A DNA stretch of 58,057 bases, from contig JAUVOQ010000003.1 in the NCBI GenBank assembly GCA_030599095.1, positions 1 through 58,057 of the forward strand, in the 5' to 3' direction. The notes beneath the pieces are model-generated. The model did not search any database. It saw nothing but the letters and a program-made list of their open reading frames with translations, and was not told the origin of the DNA. The translations under genes and the position numbers were made by a program. Origin of the DNA: Candidatus Ruthturnera sp. (GTDB lineage: Bacteria > Pseudomonadota > Gammaproteobacteria > PS1 > Pseudothioglobaceae). This document shows, one piece after another, positions 45,696-55,453 of the stretch (positions are counted from its first letter, which is position 1; each line of letters opens with the position of its first letter).

Positions 45696-48347
45696 TTATA
45701 CCGTCATCGGATTGGGTTTGCTGATATTAAGCTTATATTTTTTAATCGCTTTTATAACCATTGAAATTTCAATTTCATCTTCATCCGCAAGTGCTTTTAA
45801 TGCTGCTATCGTCACATATCTAGCATCAACTTCAAAGAATTCTCTAAGTGCGGCTCTTGAATCAGAACGCCCAAAGCCATCTGTGCCTAATACTTCATAT
45901 CGATTAGGCACATACTTACGCACTTGCTCGGCAAAATTGCGCATGTAGTCAGTTGCTACAATGACTGGGCCTTTGGCATTTTCTAAACATTTTGTAATGT
46001 AGGGCACTTGTGCAACACCAGTTGTATTAAAGCGATTTATTCTATCAATAGCTTGCGCTTCACGTGTTAATTCGTTAAAACTTGTCACCGACCAAATGCT
46101 GGATTTCACATCCCAATCATCAGCCAACATTTGTGCGGCTTTTTCCACTTCTCTTAAAATGGTTCCAGAACCCATTAGTTGCACTTGTGTAGTGCTCTTA
46201 CCAATGACACCTAGTTTATACATACCCTTAATGATGCCTTCTTCAGCATTTTTTGGCATTTCTGGGTGGCTGTATAACTCATTCATTGTGGTGATGTAAT
46301 AGAAAATGTTTTCATGCTTTTCATACATTCTATAAAGCCCAGAACGAATAATGACCGTCAATTCGTAGCCATAAGTTGGGTCATAAGAAACGCAGTTTGG
46401 AATTGTGTTTGCCACCAAATGAGAATCGCCATCTTGATGCTGCAAACCTTCACCGTTAAGTGTTGTACGCCCTGCTGTGCCGCCAATTAAAAAGCCTTTA
46501 GCCTGCATATCTCCTGCCGCCCAAGCCAAATCTCCCACACGTTGGAAGCCAAATTTGGAGTAATAAATATAAAACGGAATCATGGTGATATTGTGCGTTG
46601 CATAAGCCGTAGCAGCTGCAATCCAATCAGAAATTGCACCGGCCTCATTGATACCCTCTTGCAACACTTGACCTTTTTTATCTTCCTTGTACCACATGAC
46701 TTTGTCTGAATCTTCAGGCTGATAAAGTTGCCCAGAAGCAGAATAAATGCCCAGTTGTCTAAACAAACCCTCCATGCCAAAAGTACGTGCCTCATCAGGA
46801 ATGATGGGTACAATTTTAGAACCTAATTGCTTATCCCGAACTAGTAACGTCATCACCCGATTAAGTACCATTGTGGTTGACATTTCACGATCACCACTGG
46901 ATTTGAGTAGTGCTTCAAACATATTCAATTCAGGTATTTTTATCTGTTCTAAATCAAAGGCACGCACTGGCAACGAGCCACCCAGTTTTTCACGTCTAGC
47001 ACGCATATAAACCATTTCTTCACTATCAGTTGCTGGCTTGTAAAAATTTAAGGCTTTAACGTCTTCTTCAGTGACTGGCACATCAAAACGTTTGGCAAAA
47101 ATTTCAACTTGCTTAAGCCCTAACTTTTTCTGCGAGTGTGTGGTGTTTTGACCTTCTCCTGCTTCGCCCATGCCATAACCTTTAACAGTTTTAGCCAAAA
47201 TAACTGTGGGCTTATGACGGCACGCTTTGGCTGCATGATAAGCTTGGAATACCTTGTAAGGGTCGTGACCACCACGATTAAGATGGTAAATTTCATCATC
47301 ACTCATGTGCTCAACCATGGCCAATAATTCAGGATACTTGCCAAAAAAATGCTTACGTACGTAAGCACCATCTTTAGCTTTATAAGCCTGATATTCGCCA
47401 TCCACAACTTCTTCCATGCGTTTTTTTAAGAACCCTTGAGTGTCTTTGGCAAATAATGCATCCCACTTGCCACCCCAAATAACTTTAATCACATTCCAAC
47501 CTGCACCACGGAACATGCCTTCTAACTCTTGAATGATTTTGCCATTACCGCGCACAGGCCCATCAAGACGCTGAAGATTGCAATTAATAACAAAAATAAG
47601 ATTGTCTAACTTTTCACGCCCTGCCATTGAAATAGCACCCAATGATTCTGGCTCATCAGTCTCACCATCGCCTAAATATGCCCAAACAGTACGTTTATCA
47701 GTTTGTTTAATTTCACGGTGATGAAGATATTTCATAAACCGCGCTTGATAAATCGCCATAATTGGACCCAAACCCATTGACACTGTTGGGAATTGCCAAA
47801 AATCTGGCATTAACCATGGATGCGGATAAGAGGACAAGCCCTGTTTGTCAACTTCTTGACGGAATTTAAGCATTTGACCTTCAGTAATACGTCCTTCTAA
47901 ATAAGCACGGGAATAAATACCTGGTGAGATATGCCCTTGAAAGAAAATTAAATCTGCACCTTGGTCAGCGTCAGGACCGCGATAAAAATGGTTAAAGCCA
48001 ACTTCATACAAAGTTGCGCTTGATGCAAATGAAGCGATATGTCCACCCAAATCATACGGCAACTGATTAGCCTTTACTACCATCACCATTGCATTCCAAC
48101 GAATAATGGCTGAGATTCTCTCTTCAATATCTGCATTAATATCTGTTGCGACTTCTTTTTCCTTGGCAATGCTGTTGAGATAAGAAGTATGAACACCCGT
48201 TGGCAAGGACATCCCCTCGTGATGTGCCATATCCATTAGTTGATTTAATAAGAATTTAGCACGATCATCACCTTCAGTGCAGGCAACAGATTTAAAAGCT
48301 TCTAACCATTCTTGGGTTTCTAAAGGATCAATGTCTAGATCTGGCAT
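45696..48347 (-). CDS. aceE: Pyruvate dehydrogenase E1 component (homodimeric type)
   Basis: AceE oxidatively decarboxylates pyruvate with thiamine diphosphate. The family stretch AHHEGMSLPTGVHTSYLN, the ThDP-binding GDGETDEPESLGAI ... NCNLQRLDGPVRGN, GMGEAGEGQNTTH, and GGTAGRTTLNGEGLQHQDG are present. At 883 aa it is complete. aceF and lpd are not in the window. There is no clear ribosome site before the ATG. Confidence 0.97.
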   Translation of the reverse strand: MPDLDIDPLETQEWLEAFKSVACTEGDDRAKFLLNQLMDMAHHEGMSLPTGVHTSYLNSIAKEKEVATDINADIEERISAIIRWNAMVMVVKANQLPYDLGGHIASFASSATLYEVGFNHFYRGPDADQGADLIFFQGHISPGIYSRAYLEGRITEGQMLKFRQEVDKQGLSSYPHPWLMPDFWQFPTVSMGLGPIMAIYQARFMKYLHHREIKQTDKRTVWAYLGDGETDEPESLGAISMAGREKLDNLIFVINCNLQRLDGPVRGNGKIIQELEGMFRGAGWNVIKVIWGGKWDALFAKDTQGFLKKRMEEVVDGEYQAYKAKDGAYVRKHFFGKYPELLAMVEHMSDDEIYHLNRGGHDPYKVFQAYHAAKACRHKPTVILAKTVKGYGMGEAGEGQNTTHSQKKLGLKQVEIFAKRFDVPVTEEDVKALNFYKPATDSEEMVYMRARREKLGGSLPVRAFDLEQIKIPELNMFEALLKSSGDREMSTTMVLNRVMTLLVRDKQLGSKIVPIIPDEARTFGMEGLFRQLGIYSASGQLYQPEDSDKVMWYKEDKKGQVLQEGINEAGAISDWIAAATAYATHNITMIPFYIYYSKFGFQRVGDLAWAAGDMQAKGFLIGGTAGRTTLNGEGLQHQDGDSHLVANTIPNCVSYDPTYGYELTVIIRSGLYRMYEKHENIFYYITTMNELYSHPEMPKNAEEGIIKGMYKLGVIGKSTTQVQLMGSGTILREVEKAAQMLADDWDVKSSIWSVTSFNELTREAQAIDRINRFNTTGVAQVPYITKCLENAKGPVIVATDYMRNFAEQVRKYVPNRYEVLGTDGFGRSDSRAALREFFEVDARYVTIAALKALADEDEIEISMVIKAIKKYKLNISKPNPMTV

Positions 48348-48448
48348 AATTTAAAAATTTATATTAAAAAAGATTAATTATCCATCAATTAACGAAACAT
48401 AAGCATTTTTATAAAAAAGAAACAAGCATCTGAATTATCTAAAAGTCT

Positions 48449-48823
48449 CTACTTAAAAAACCATCGACAAGCAAATAACGCTGCAATAAAGCCAATACCT
48501 GAAAACAAAATATGCCAAAACTCTTGTTGAGGAAAAAGCGCCATACCAATAATGCTGCCTAAAAATAAGGCTAATATCGGGGCAATATAAAGCATAAACG
48601 CACGCAAAAATAATTCACTTGAAGGAATTTCTAATGTCACAAAATCACCCACTGATACACCATCTTGATATGGCTTGTTAAAAACAGAATAATGATTAAA
48701 ATAATTAGCCAATATACCTGTGCCACAACCACCACTCGCTTCGCAACTATGACACCCTGTTTGATTAACTTTGAGTGTCATTATTTCATTGTCAATCTCA
48801 ATAACTTTAAACTGTTCTTTCAC
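48449..48823 (-). CDS. rseC: SoxR-reducing system protein RseC-like
   Basis: A 124-aa small membrane protein. A Cys-rich N-terminal part (CHSCEASGGCGTG) is followed by two membrane helices (about 70-90 and 101-121). This is the RseC family layout. It acts in redox regulation or sigma-E control in other bacteria. It is divergent to algC. Confidence 0.85.
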   Translation of the reverse strand: MKEQFKVIEIDNEIMTLKVNQTGCHSCEASGGCGTGILANYFNHYSVFNKPYQDGVSVGDFVTLEIPSSELFLRAFMLYIAPILALFLGSIIGMALFPQQEFWHILFSGIGFIAALFACRWFFK

Positions 48824-48885
48824 TTAATTAGCCTTTGTCTTTGTGTTTAAAATAAGTCTTTTATTTTACGTTATTTTATCAAATC

Positions 48886-50256
48886 ATGAGTATTTCGCAA
48901 TCAATCTTTAAGGCTTACGACATTCGTGGTGTTGTTAAGCAGGATTTAACCCCTGAAAATGTCAAACTCATCGGCTTAGCAATTGGCAGCGAATCCATTG
49001 CTAAAGGTGAGCGTGGTATTGTTGTTGGTCATGATGGTCGTCTAAGTGGCGTGGATTTAATGCAAGCTTTAAAAGCAGGTCTTCAAGAAAGTGGTTGCCA
49101 TATTGTGGATATTGGCATGGTGCCAACTCCTTTGGTGTATTTTGCAACGCATACCAAAGCCAGCACTTCAGGCGTGATGATTACAGGCTCGCACAATCCG
49201 CCAGAATACAACGGCTTTAAAATCATGATTGCGGGCGAGACACTCTCAGGTGAGCGCATTCAAACACTTTATCAGCGTATTCAGATGGGTGATTTTTCTT
49301 CAGGTCACGGCACTTCAACTAAGATGGACATTGAACAAGACTACATTGAGCGCATCAGCCGTGATGTTAAATTAGACAAGCCACTTAATATTGTTGTTGA
49401 TGCAGGCAATGGCGTTACGAGCAATATTGCACCAAAATTATTTGAGCAATTAGGTGCTAAAGTAACAAAATTATTTTGCTTGATTGATGGCAATTTCCCC
49501 AACCATCATCCTGATCCTTCTAAACTTCACAACCTTGAAGACCTTATCAAAGAGGTGAAAAACACAGGTGCCGACATGGGTTTTGCCTTTGATGGCGATG
49601 GCGACCGACTGGGTTTAATTGACAATAAAGGCAACGTAATTTGGGCTGATAGACAAATGATTTTGTATTCAAGAGACATTCTCAAACGCAATCAAGGCGC
49701 TAAAATTATCTTTGATGTTAAGTGCTCATCACGACTACCCAAAGACATTGCTCAACATGGTGGCGAGGCAATTATGTCATGCACAGGTCATAGTTTTATT
49801 AAAGCCAAACTAAAACAAACTGGCGCAGCACTTGGTGGCGAAATGAGTGGACATATCTTCTTCAAGGAGCGCTGGTATGGGTTTGACGATGCACTTTATA
49901 CAGGCGCACGATTACTTGAAATTCTATCAAAAACTGATAAAACTTGTGCACAAGTATTTGCCGAATTACCCGATAGCATCAATACACCAGAAATTAACAT
50001 TCACTTTGACGAACAAGGTCAACAATTTGATGCGATGAATAAGTTGGCTGAAAATATTAACTTCCCCAATGCAAAAATCACCACCATTGATGGCGTGCGC
50101 ATAGATTATGACAACGGCTGGGGTTTGGTTCGCCCCTCTAACACCACGCCGTGCTTGGTATTGCGTTTTGAAGCGGATGATGAAAAAACCTTAAATGAAA
50201 TTCAAGAAAAATTCAAAGTATGGCTAAAAGGTAATGATATTGCTACTGACTTTTAA
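48886..50256 (+). CDS. algC: Phosphomannomutase/phosphoglucomutase
   Basis: AlgC/ManB-type mutase makes mannose-1-P or glucose-1-P for surface polysaccharides. IFKAYDIRGVV at the N-terminus, the phospho-serine loop TGSHNPPEYNG, the metal loop FDGDGDRLG, and GGEMSGHIFFKERW followed by the phosphate-binding RPSNTTPCLVLRFEAD are all intact. At 456 aa it is complete. It could feed the nonulosonate/LPS glycans elsewhere in the window. Confidence 0.95.
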   Translation: MSISQSIFKAYDIRGVVKQDLTPENVKLIGLAIGSESIAKGERGIVVGHDGRLSGVDLMQALKAGLQESGCHIVDIGMVPTPLVYFATHTKASTSGVMITGSHNPPEYNGFKIMIAGETLSGERIQTLYQRIQMGDFSSGHGTSTKMDIEQDYIERISRDVKLDKPLNIVVDAGNGVTSNIAPKLFEQLGAKVTKLFCLIDGNFPNHHPDPSKLHNLEDLIKEVKNTGADMGFAFDGDGDRLGLIDNKGNVIWADRQMILYSRDILKRNQGAKIIFDVKCSSRLPKDIAQHGGEAIMSCTGHSFIKAKLKQTGAALGGEMSGHIFFKERWYGFDDALYTGARLLEILSKTDKTCAQVFAELPDSINTPEINIHFDEQGQQFDAMNKLAENINFPNAKITTIDGVRIDYDNGWGLVRPSNTTPCLVLRFEADDEKTLNEIQEKFKVWLKGNDIATDF

Positions 50257-50270
50257 AAAATACTTACAAA

Positions 50271-50504
50271 ATGCGAGAAGTATCGGCACAGTATCACTTT
50301 ATGAGAACAGAGTTAGCCACCACCCCAAAAAGACAGACCACCGAAACATTGGTTGATTTGCACGATTCAAAAGAATCAATAGAAATTACAAACTTACAAT
50401 ATGGACTATTGAATACTCAAAACACAATCCATGAAACACATAAAACAGCACTTTTTCTGCATTCCCTAAATCGCACTTTCAATATTCAACAGTTCCATAA
50501 ATAG
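50271..50504 (+). CDS. Hypothetical 77-aa ORF after algC
   Basis: The frame starts 14 bp after algC and shows no signal, membrane segment or known motif. It is Thr/His/Gln-rich. There is no clear ribosome site. It may be a real small gene or a chance frame. Confidence 0.25.
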   Translation: MREVSAQYHFMRTELATTPKRQTTETLVDLHDSKESIEITNLQYGLLNTQNTIHETHKTALFLHSLNRTFNIQQFHK

Positions 50505-50628
50505 TATTACTTGTATAATGCATATAAAAAAATAAAGCGACATAAATATTAATTATCTAAAAATATTTAATTAAGACGTTTTATTTTCGTTGGTTTATAT
50601 ATATGTTTGCTCTAAGTTATTGAGCAAC

Positions 50629-51411
50629 TTAAATTAAATTTTCCATTGGGGATGAGGCTGAGGCGTAAGCCTTTTTCATCATCCTGCCTGCAAGGAAGGA
50701 TTCACGCCCTGCAATAACAGCATGTTTCATGGCACTTGCCATTAGGACTGGGTTGGTGGCATTGGCAATGGCTGAGTTCATCAGTACGCCGTCGCAACCT
50801 AATTCCATAACTTTGGCAGCATCTGAGGCACAACCAATACCTGCATCAACCAGTACGGGGACATTGGCGTTCTGTTTGATGAGTTTGATGTTCGCTGGGT
50901 TGACAATGCCTTGACCTGAACCGATGAGTGAGGCGAGTGGCATGATTGCGCAACAGCCGATGTGTTCTAATTCTTTAGCAATAATTGGGTCATCACTAGT
51001 GTAAACCATGACATCAAAACCATCATTAATTAGGGCTTGTGCAGCAGATAGAGTTTCAACAATATTGGGGTATAGGGTTTTCTCATCGCCCAGCACTTCA
51101 AGTTTAACCAAGGTGTGACCACCCAGAAGCTCTCGTGCTAATTGACACGTACGTACGGCATTCTTGGCGCTATAGCAACCTGCAGTGTTGGGCAAAATGG
51201 TGTACTTATCGGGACTGATAACGTCTAATAAATTAGCCTCATTTTTATCTTGACCAATATTGGTTCGACGAATGGCAACGGTAATAATATCAGCCTGAGC
51301 GGCTTCAGTTGCTAATTTTGTTTGTGTTAAATCTTGATATTTTCCTGAGCCAACCAGCAAGCGAGAGTGATAAGTTTTTCCTGCAATTATCAGCGGTGTG
51401 TCAGTCATCAT
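50629..51411 (-). CDS. thiG: Thiazole synthase
   Basis: ThiG forms the thiazole phosphate of thiamine. The family start [18 protein letters not shown], the Schiff-base Lys region [23 protein letters not shown], and [29 protein letters not shown] are present. The longest frame would begin at 51507 but its N-terminal 30 residues run through a tRNA gene, so the Met at 51411 is chosen, giving 260 aa, the normal length. Confidence 0.95.
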   Translation of the reverse strand: MMTDTPLIIAGKTYHSRLLVGSGKYQDLTQTKLATEAAQADIITVAIRRTNIGQDKNEANLLDVISPDKYTILPNTAGCYSAKNAVRTCQLARELLGGHTLVKLEVLGDEKTLYPNIVETLSAAQALINDGFDVMVYTSDDPIIAKELEHIGCCAIMPLASLIGSGQGIVNPANIKLIKQNANVPVLVDAGIGCASDAAKVMELGCDGVLMNSAIANATNPVLMASAMKHAVIAGRESFLAGRMMKKAYASASSPMENLI

Positions 51412-51429
51412 AATAAGGTTTTTAAGTAA

Positions 51430-51521
51430 TGGCGGAGAGTGAGGGATTTGAACCCTCGATAGGGGATAAACCCTATACACCCTTAGCAGGGGCGCGCCTT
51501 CAGCCACTCGGCCAACTCTCC
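51430..51521 (-). tRNA. tRNA-Ser (anticodon GCU)
   Basis: On the minus strand the 92-nt gene has an acceptor stem GGAGAGT/ACTCTCC, a long variable arm typical of serine tRNA, the loop CTGCTAA with anticodon GCU, a GGTTCAAATCC T-arm, and encoded CCA at the 3' end (51430). Confidence 0.97.
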
Positions 51522-51764
51522 GTGAAAAACAAATTATACGCTAAGTTGTTAAAATTTAGATACTGAGTTTTAGGAACCATATTGGTATTTTAGTTGATTT
51601 CTCGGTAGCGTTCTTTGGGGTTAAATTTGAGTCTTATTTTGCCAGTCGCTTTCAAATTTGACTTTTTATTCTAACGCTTTGACTTTTTTAGTAATGTCTG
51701 TTGTTTGCACCTAAACTGTGATTAATTAGTGCATCAAAACTAAAGACCAAAGTGAGTGATAATT

Positions 51765-51986
51765 TTAGGAAAACCAATGGTAAAGCCCTAACATATTAAC
51801 ACAAACAAAGACAATGTTAAGCAACACTAGAGAGTTGTCATTATTTTTAGCCCCTTGGATAGTCCAACTAATGGCTGACGCCATAAAAAAAATATAGCCA
51901 AATTTGGATAGTTCAAAATTAAGCGCCACTAATAAGCTACCTGCAATACCCGTAACCGTGCCAAACCAACCCCAAGTGTTATTCAT
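51765..51986 (-). CDS. Small membrane protein (73 aa)
   Basis: It begins MNNTWGWFGTVTGIAGSLLV; three membrane helices are likely. It starts inside the last codons of the OsmC-like gene, so is coupled to it. It resembles small PnuC/YgjV-like proteins in layout but the family is uncertain. Confidence 0.6.
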   Translation of the reverse strand: MNNTWGWFGTVTGIAGSLLVALNFELSKFGYIFFMASAISWTIQGAKNNDNSLVLLNIVFVCVNMLGLYHWFS

Positions 51987-52392
51987 GAACTTCAAAATCA
52001 TGCGTAATGACGGCAGTTTTCCCCAGCATGATAGAAGCAGAACAATATTTGTCTGCAGATAAACTAACGGCCTTGGCTATTTTTTTTTCATTCAGCCCGC
52101 TTCCCTTAATAACAAAATGAATGTGAATCTGAGTAAATACTTTTGGGTGCTCATCTGTGCGTTTGGCGGTAATTTCTGCACAGCAATCTTGCACCTCTTC
52201 ACGCATTTTTTTTAAGGTTGAAACAACATCAATAGTTGTGCAGCCACCCATACCAAGCAGTAGCATTTCCATGGGTCGAATGCCCAAATTTTTGCCACCT
52301 AACTCTTCAGGGCCGTCCATAACCACGGCGTGACCACTGGCTGATTCGCCGACCATCATCATATTATCAATCCATTTAATGGTTGTTTTCAT
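51979..52392 (-). CDS. OsmC family peroxiredoxin-like protein
   Basis: A 137-aa OsmC/YhfA fold. The two Cys of the family are visible: GMGGCTTIDVVSTLKKMR, and SLSADKYCSASIML. The family reduces organic hydroperoxides or acts on related thiols. The gene overlaps trpC by 4 bp and the small membrane protein by 8 bp. Confidence 0.9.
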   Translation of the reverse strand: MKTTIKWIDNMMMVGESASGHAVVMDGPEELGGKNLGIRPMEMLLLGMGGCTTIDVVSTLKKMREEVQDCCAEITAKRTDEHPKVFTQIHIHFVIKGSGLNEKKIAKAVSLSADKYCSASIMLGKTAVITHDFEVHE

Positions 52393-53186
52393 ACAAAAAT
52401 CTCTCGCAATGCCCGCCCTGGATTGGATTGACTCATAAAAGCCTCGCCCACTAAATAGCCATAAATGTTGTTTGATTTCATTAGTGCTACGTTTTCAGCG
52501 TTCAAAATGCCACTTTCGGTAATTACCAAAGTACCCTCTTTGACTTCTTTTAATAAATCTATTGTGGTTTGTAAAGACACTTCAAATGTGCGCAGATTTC
52601 GATTGTTAATGCCTATCATTGGTAAGTTAAGTTTGAGTGTGCGTTTAAGTTCTTTTAAGTTGTGTACTTCGATTAATACATCCATACTTAGAGAGGTTGC
52701 TAGTGATGAAAACTCATCCATTTGTGCATCAGTTAAGCAAGCAGCGATGAGTAAAATACAGTCTGAATCCATTGTGCGCGATTCATAAACTTGGTAAGCA
52801 TCAATTATAAATTCTTTACGTAAAACGGGCAATGACACAGCTGCTCTTGCGCTAATCAAGTATTGATTATCACCTTGGAAAAAATCTTTATCAGTGAGAA
52901 TGGACAAGCAAGTAGCACCGCCTAATTCATAACTTTTAGCGATTTCTTTTGGGTCAAAATCTTTGCGCAAAATGCCTTTTGAAGGAGAGGCTTTTTTAAT
53001 CTCAGCAATGACAGCATTTTGTTTGGCATCTACTTTGGTTTTAAGTGCTTGGTAAAAACCGCGTGTTTTTGATGCGTTTTTTGATTGCTCAACAACCTCT
53101 GATAAAGGCATGGTTTTTATACATTGCGCAATTTCTTGGTGTTTTCTGGCAATAATTTTTTTTAAAACATTGGGTCTGTTCGTCAT
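52389..53186 (-). CDS. trpC: Indole-3-glycerol phosphate synthase
   Basis: TrpC closes the indole ring in tryptophan synthesis. VIAEIKKASPSKGILR, ATCLSILTDKDFFQGD, VLRKEFIIDAYQVYESR, IGINNRNLRTFEV and TESGI are the standard barrel motifs. At 265 aa it is monofunctional. It heads a minus-strand operon with the OsmC-like and small membrane genes, divergent from kdsA. Confidence 0.96.
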   Translation of the reverse strand: MTNRPNVLKKIIARKHQEIAQCIKTMPLSEVVEQSKNASKTRGFYQALKTKVDAKQNAVIAEIKKASPSKGILRKDFDPKEIAKSYELGGATCLSILTDKDFFQGDNQYLISARAAVSLPVLRKEFIIDAYQVYESRTMDSDCILLIAACLTDAQMDEFSSLATSLSMDVLIEVHNLKELKRTLKLNLPMIGINNRNLRTFEVSLQTTIDLLKEVKEGTLVITESGILNAENVALMKSNNIYGYLVGEAFMSQSNPGRALREIFV

Positions 53187-53253
53187 GATTAAGTATTTTA
53201 AATGAATTGTATAACTTATAATTAAATTTTAAATTTTAAAGCAAGATTCAACC

Positions 53254-54087
53254 ATGAAATTACTAGACTTTGAAGCAGGTATTAATCAGCCATTTTTTCT
53301 AATAGCGGGTCCTTGTGTGATTGAATCTGAAACTTTGGCAATGGAAACAGCGATTTATTTAACGCAAGTAACCCATGATTTAGGTATTAATTTTATTTAT
53401 AAATCATCCTATGACAAAGCAAATCGTACTAGTGCTAATAGTTTTAGAGGTTTGGGGTTGGAGCAAGGTCTAAGGATTTTACAAAAAGTTAAAGATGAGG
53501 TTGGTGCGCCTGTTTTAACCGATGTTCATGAAGACACGCCACTTGATGAAGTGGCAAGTGTGGTTGATATGATGCAAACGCCTGCTTTTTTGGTACGCCA
53601 AACTAATTTTATTCAAAATGTTTGCAAACAAGGCTTGCCTGTTAATATTAAAAAAGGTCAATTCCAAGCGCCTTGGGATATGAACAATGTCGTTGAAAAA
53701 GCCCGTGCCACAGGCAACCAACAAATTACTGTGTGCGATCGTGGCACTTCATTTGGCTACAATACTTTGATTTCTGATATGCGGGGTTTAGTGAGTATGC
53801 GTAGTACAAATTGCCCCGTAGTGTTTGATGCCACGCATTCAGTACAACAGCCTGGTGGACAAGGCACAACCTCAGGTGGTCAGCGAGAAATGGTGCCAGT
53901 TCTGGCAAGAGCGGCCGTTGCTGTCGGTGTCAGCGGTATTTTTATGGAAACCCACCCAAACCCTGAGAATGCCAAGAGTGATGGTCCTAATTCTATGCCG
54001 ATTGATAAAATGGGCGAACTGCTTAAAACCTTGCAAGAATTAGACAATGTAACTAAGAAAAATGGTTTTTTAGAAGATAGATTGTAA
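53254..54087 (+). CDS. kdsA: 3-deoxy-8-phosphooctulonate (KDO-8-P) synthase
   Basis: KdsA condenses arabinose-5-P and PEP to make KDO-8-P for lipopolysaccharide. [48 protein letters not shown] and [12 protein letters not shown] are intact. At 277 aa it is typical. TATAAT lies at 53217-53222, about 30 bases before the ATG, as a likely -10 box. Confidence 0.97.
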   Translation: MKLLDFEAGINQPFFLIAGPCVIESETLAMETAIYLTQVTHDLGINFIYKSSYDKANRTSANSFRGLGLEQGLRILQKVKDEVGAPVLTDVHEDTPLDEVASVVDMMQTPAFLVRQTNFIQNVCKQGLPVNIKKGQFQAPWDMNNVVEKARATGNQQITVCDRGTSFGYNTLISDMRGLVSMRSTNCPVVFDATHSVQQPGGQGTTSGGQREMVPVLARAAVAVGVSGIFMETHPNPENAKSDGPNSMPIDKMGELLKTLQELDNVTKKNGFLEDRL

Positions 54088-54204
54088 AAAAATATTAATT
54101 CTTCCTATATTTTTTTACTCATAAAAAAACACCTTGTTGGTAATCAGAAAATAAATAAGCGTCTTGGTCTACTATATCATTGGTTAAACCCCACCCAAGA
54201 ACAA

Positions 54205-54540
54205 TCAGAACCCTGCTCTTGAACCTCTGTTGTAGTGATTTTGCCCGTGATTTCTCATTTCATTTTGTGTTAATACACCATCACCATTGGCATCCATTTG
54301 AGAGAATTTTGCTCTTTTAAGTGTGATAAATTCATCCAAGGTGATTTTATCAGCACGATTCATCTCAGATTTTTCAAACCCACGGCGCTGATTAGTGTAA
54401 TTTGAGGCGTGGTGTTGATCTGCGACCAACGCTCATGATTGTTACGATCACACACCCTGCCACGGTCGTTAAAAGCATAACTACTTGTTGCTAATAGTAA
54501 AGTTGTTGTTAGCATTAATATCGAGAGTTGTTCTTTCATG
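54205..54540 (-). pseudogene. Secreted EF-hand protein, frameshifted
   Basis: From ATG at 54540 the first frame encodes a signal peptide (LSILMLTTTLLLATSSYA) and a short mature start (FNDRGRVCDRNNHERW). Homologous continuation is in the next frame (ADQHHASNYTNQRRGFEKSE onward) and contains an EF-hand loop, DANGDGVLTQNE, before the stop at 54205. A single indel near 54430 splits the gene. Probably a calcium-binding periplasmic protein when intact. Confidence 0.7.
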
Positions 54541-54651
54541 ATTATTCCTTGTGATTAAGTCAATAAAATATTTTATTGACACTAACTGATACGAAGCGTA
54601 TACCTAAAGTAAAGTCTTCGGTTGTGATGGGCACACAATAATGCCAAATGC

Positions 54652-55209
54652 TTATTTTTTGCCAAGCATCCTATGCAAGGTGCTGTCTTTATCAATAAAA
54701 TGATGTTTTAATGCGCCGATAATATGTAGCGTAATAGAAAATATCATTATTTTCCCACCCAGTTCATGCAAAGTATGACCCAAACCTGCAAGGGATTTGT
54801 TAAGCGGCATTACCTTTCCCAAATTCCATTCATCTGGATTGCTTGGTAGTAATTCCAAGCCAAAGATGTGCAAGCCATGCCCACCTGCACCTGACATTAA
54901 CATGCCAGAAATTGGCATCATCACTGTGCCAATAATTAACATCCAGTGAATAGTTTTTGCCCCTATTTGCTCAATTTTTTTGTATTGACTAACTGGCTGA
55001 GTCCAGCCATTTTTGATACGCCAAATCACCCGTATTAAGATGACACTAAAGAGCAATATGCCAATTGATTTGTGTATTGGGTATAGAAAAAATACCTCAT
55101 TTTCTTCCATGTACACGCCCACTACAATTAATGTAATAAAAACAACGGCAACAAGCCAGTGTAGAGAAACGGTCATCGGAGATAGTTTTTGTTTGCTGTC
55201 TTTTGTCAT
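54652..55209 (-). CDS. Cytochrome b561 family protein
   Basis: A 185-aa four-helix diheme membrane cytochrome. Heme histidines are apparent in SLHWLVAVVF, PIHKSIGILLF, KTIHWMLIIG and GKIMIFSITLHIIGALKHH. This is the CybB/YceJ group, which oxidises quinol in the inner membrane and transfers electrons or superoxide. No linked partner (YceI) is in the window. Confidence 0.93.
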   Translation of the reverse strand: MTKDSKQKLSPMTVSLHWLVAVVFITLIVVGVYMEENEVFFLYPIHKSIGILLFSVILIRVIWRIKNGWTQPVSQYKKIEQIGAKTIHWMLIIGTVMMPISGMLMSGAGGHGLHIFGLELLPSNPDEWNLGKVMPLNKSLAGLGHTLHELGGKIMIFSITLHIIGALKHHFIDKDSTLHRMLGKK

Positions 55210-55453
55210 TTTTGTATTCCTTTTAAAAAATTGATGAGTAACACCTGCCTATAATAATACGAATCACTGATTAAAAACCTTCGTTTTTAGTAAATTTTCT
55301 TTGTCAATGGTATTATTCAAAGATGACATAACATTATTTGCCACAATCCACTGATGAGGTCATTAATCAGTAGATTTTACAAGGCTTGGAATACATGAAT
55401 TCAATTGAAAAAATGCAACACAATTTGGCAATTTTTAGCAGACAGATTAAAAA

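Noticed and set aside
45382-45724. Plus-strand frames between gyrB and aceE as small genes
   Set aside because: The minus strand reads as IS3 transposase remnants, which explains the open frames better.
50600-50630. TTGCTC/GAGCAA hairpin after thiG as a terminator
   Set aside because: A 6-bp stem without a T run on the relevant strand is too weak to call.
50629-51507. Longer ThiG with a 32-residue N-terminal extension
   Set aside because: The extension is the translation of the tRNA-Ser gene; ThiG family length is met from the Met at 51411.
51523-51764. A possible gene fragment on the minus strand (translation includes KIRLKFNPKERYREI)
   Set aside because: No start, no family recognised, and too short to support; left as non-coding.
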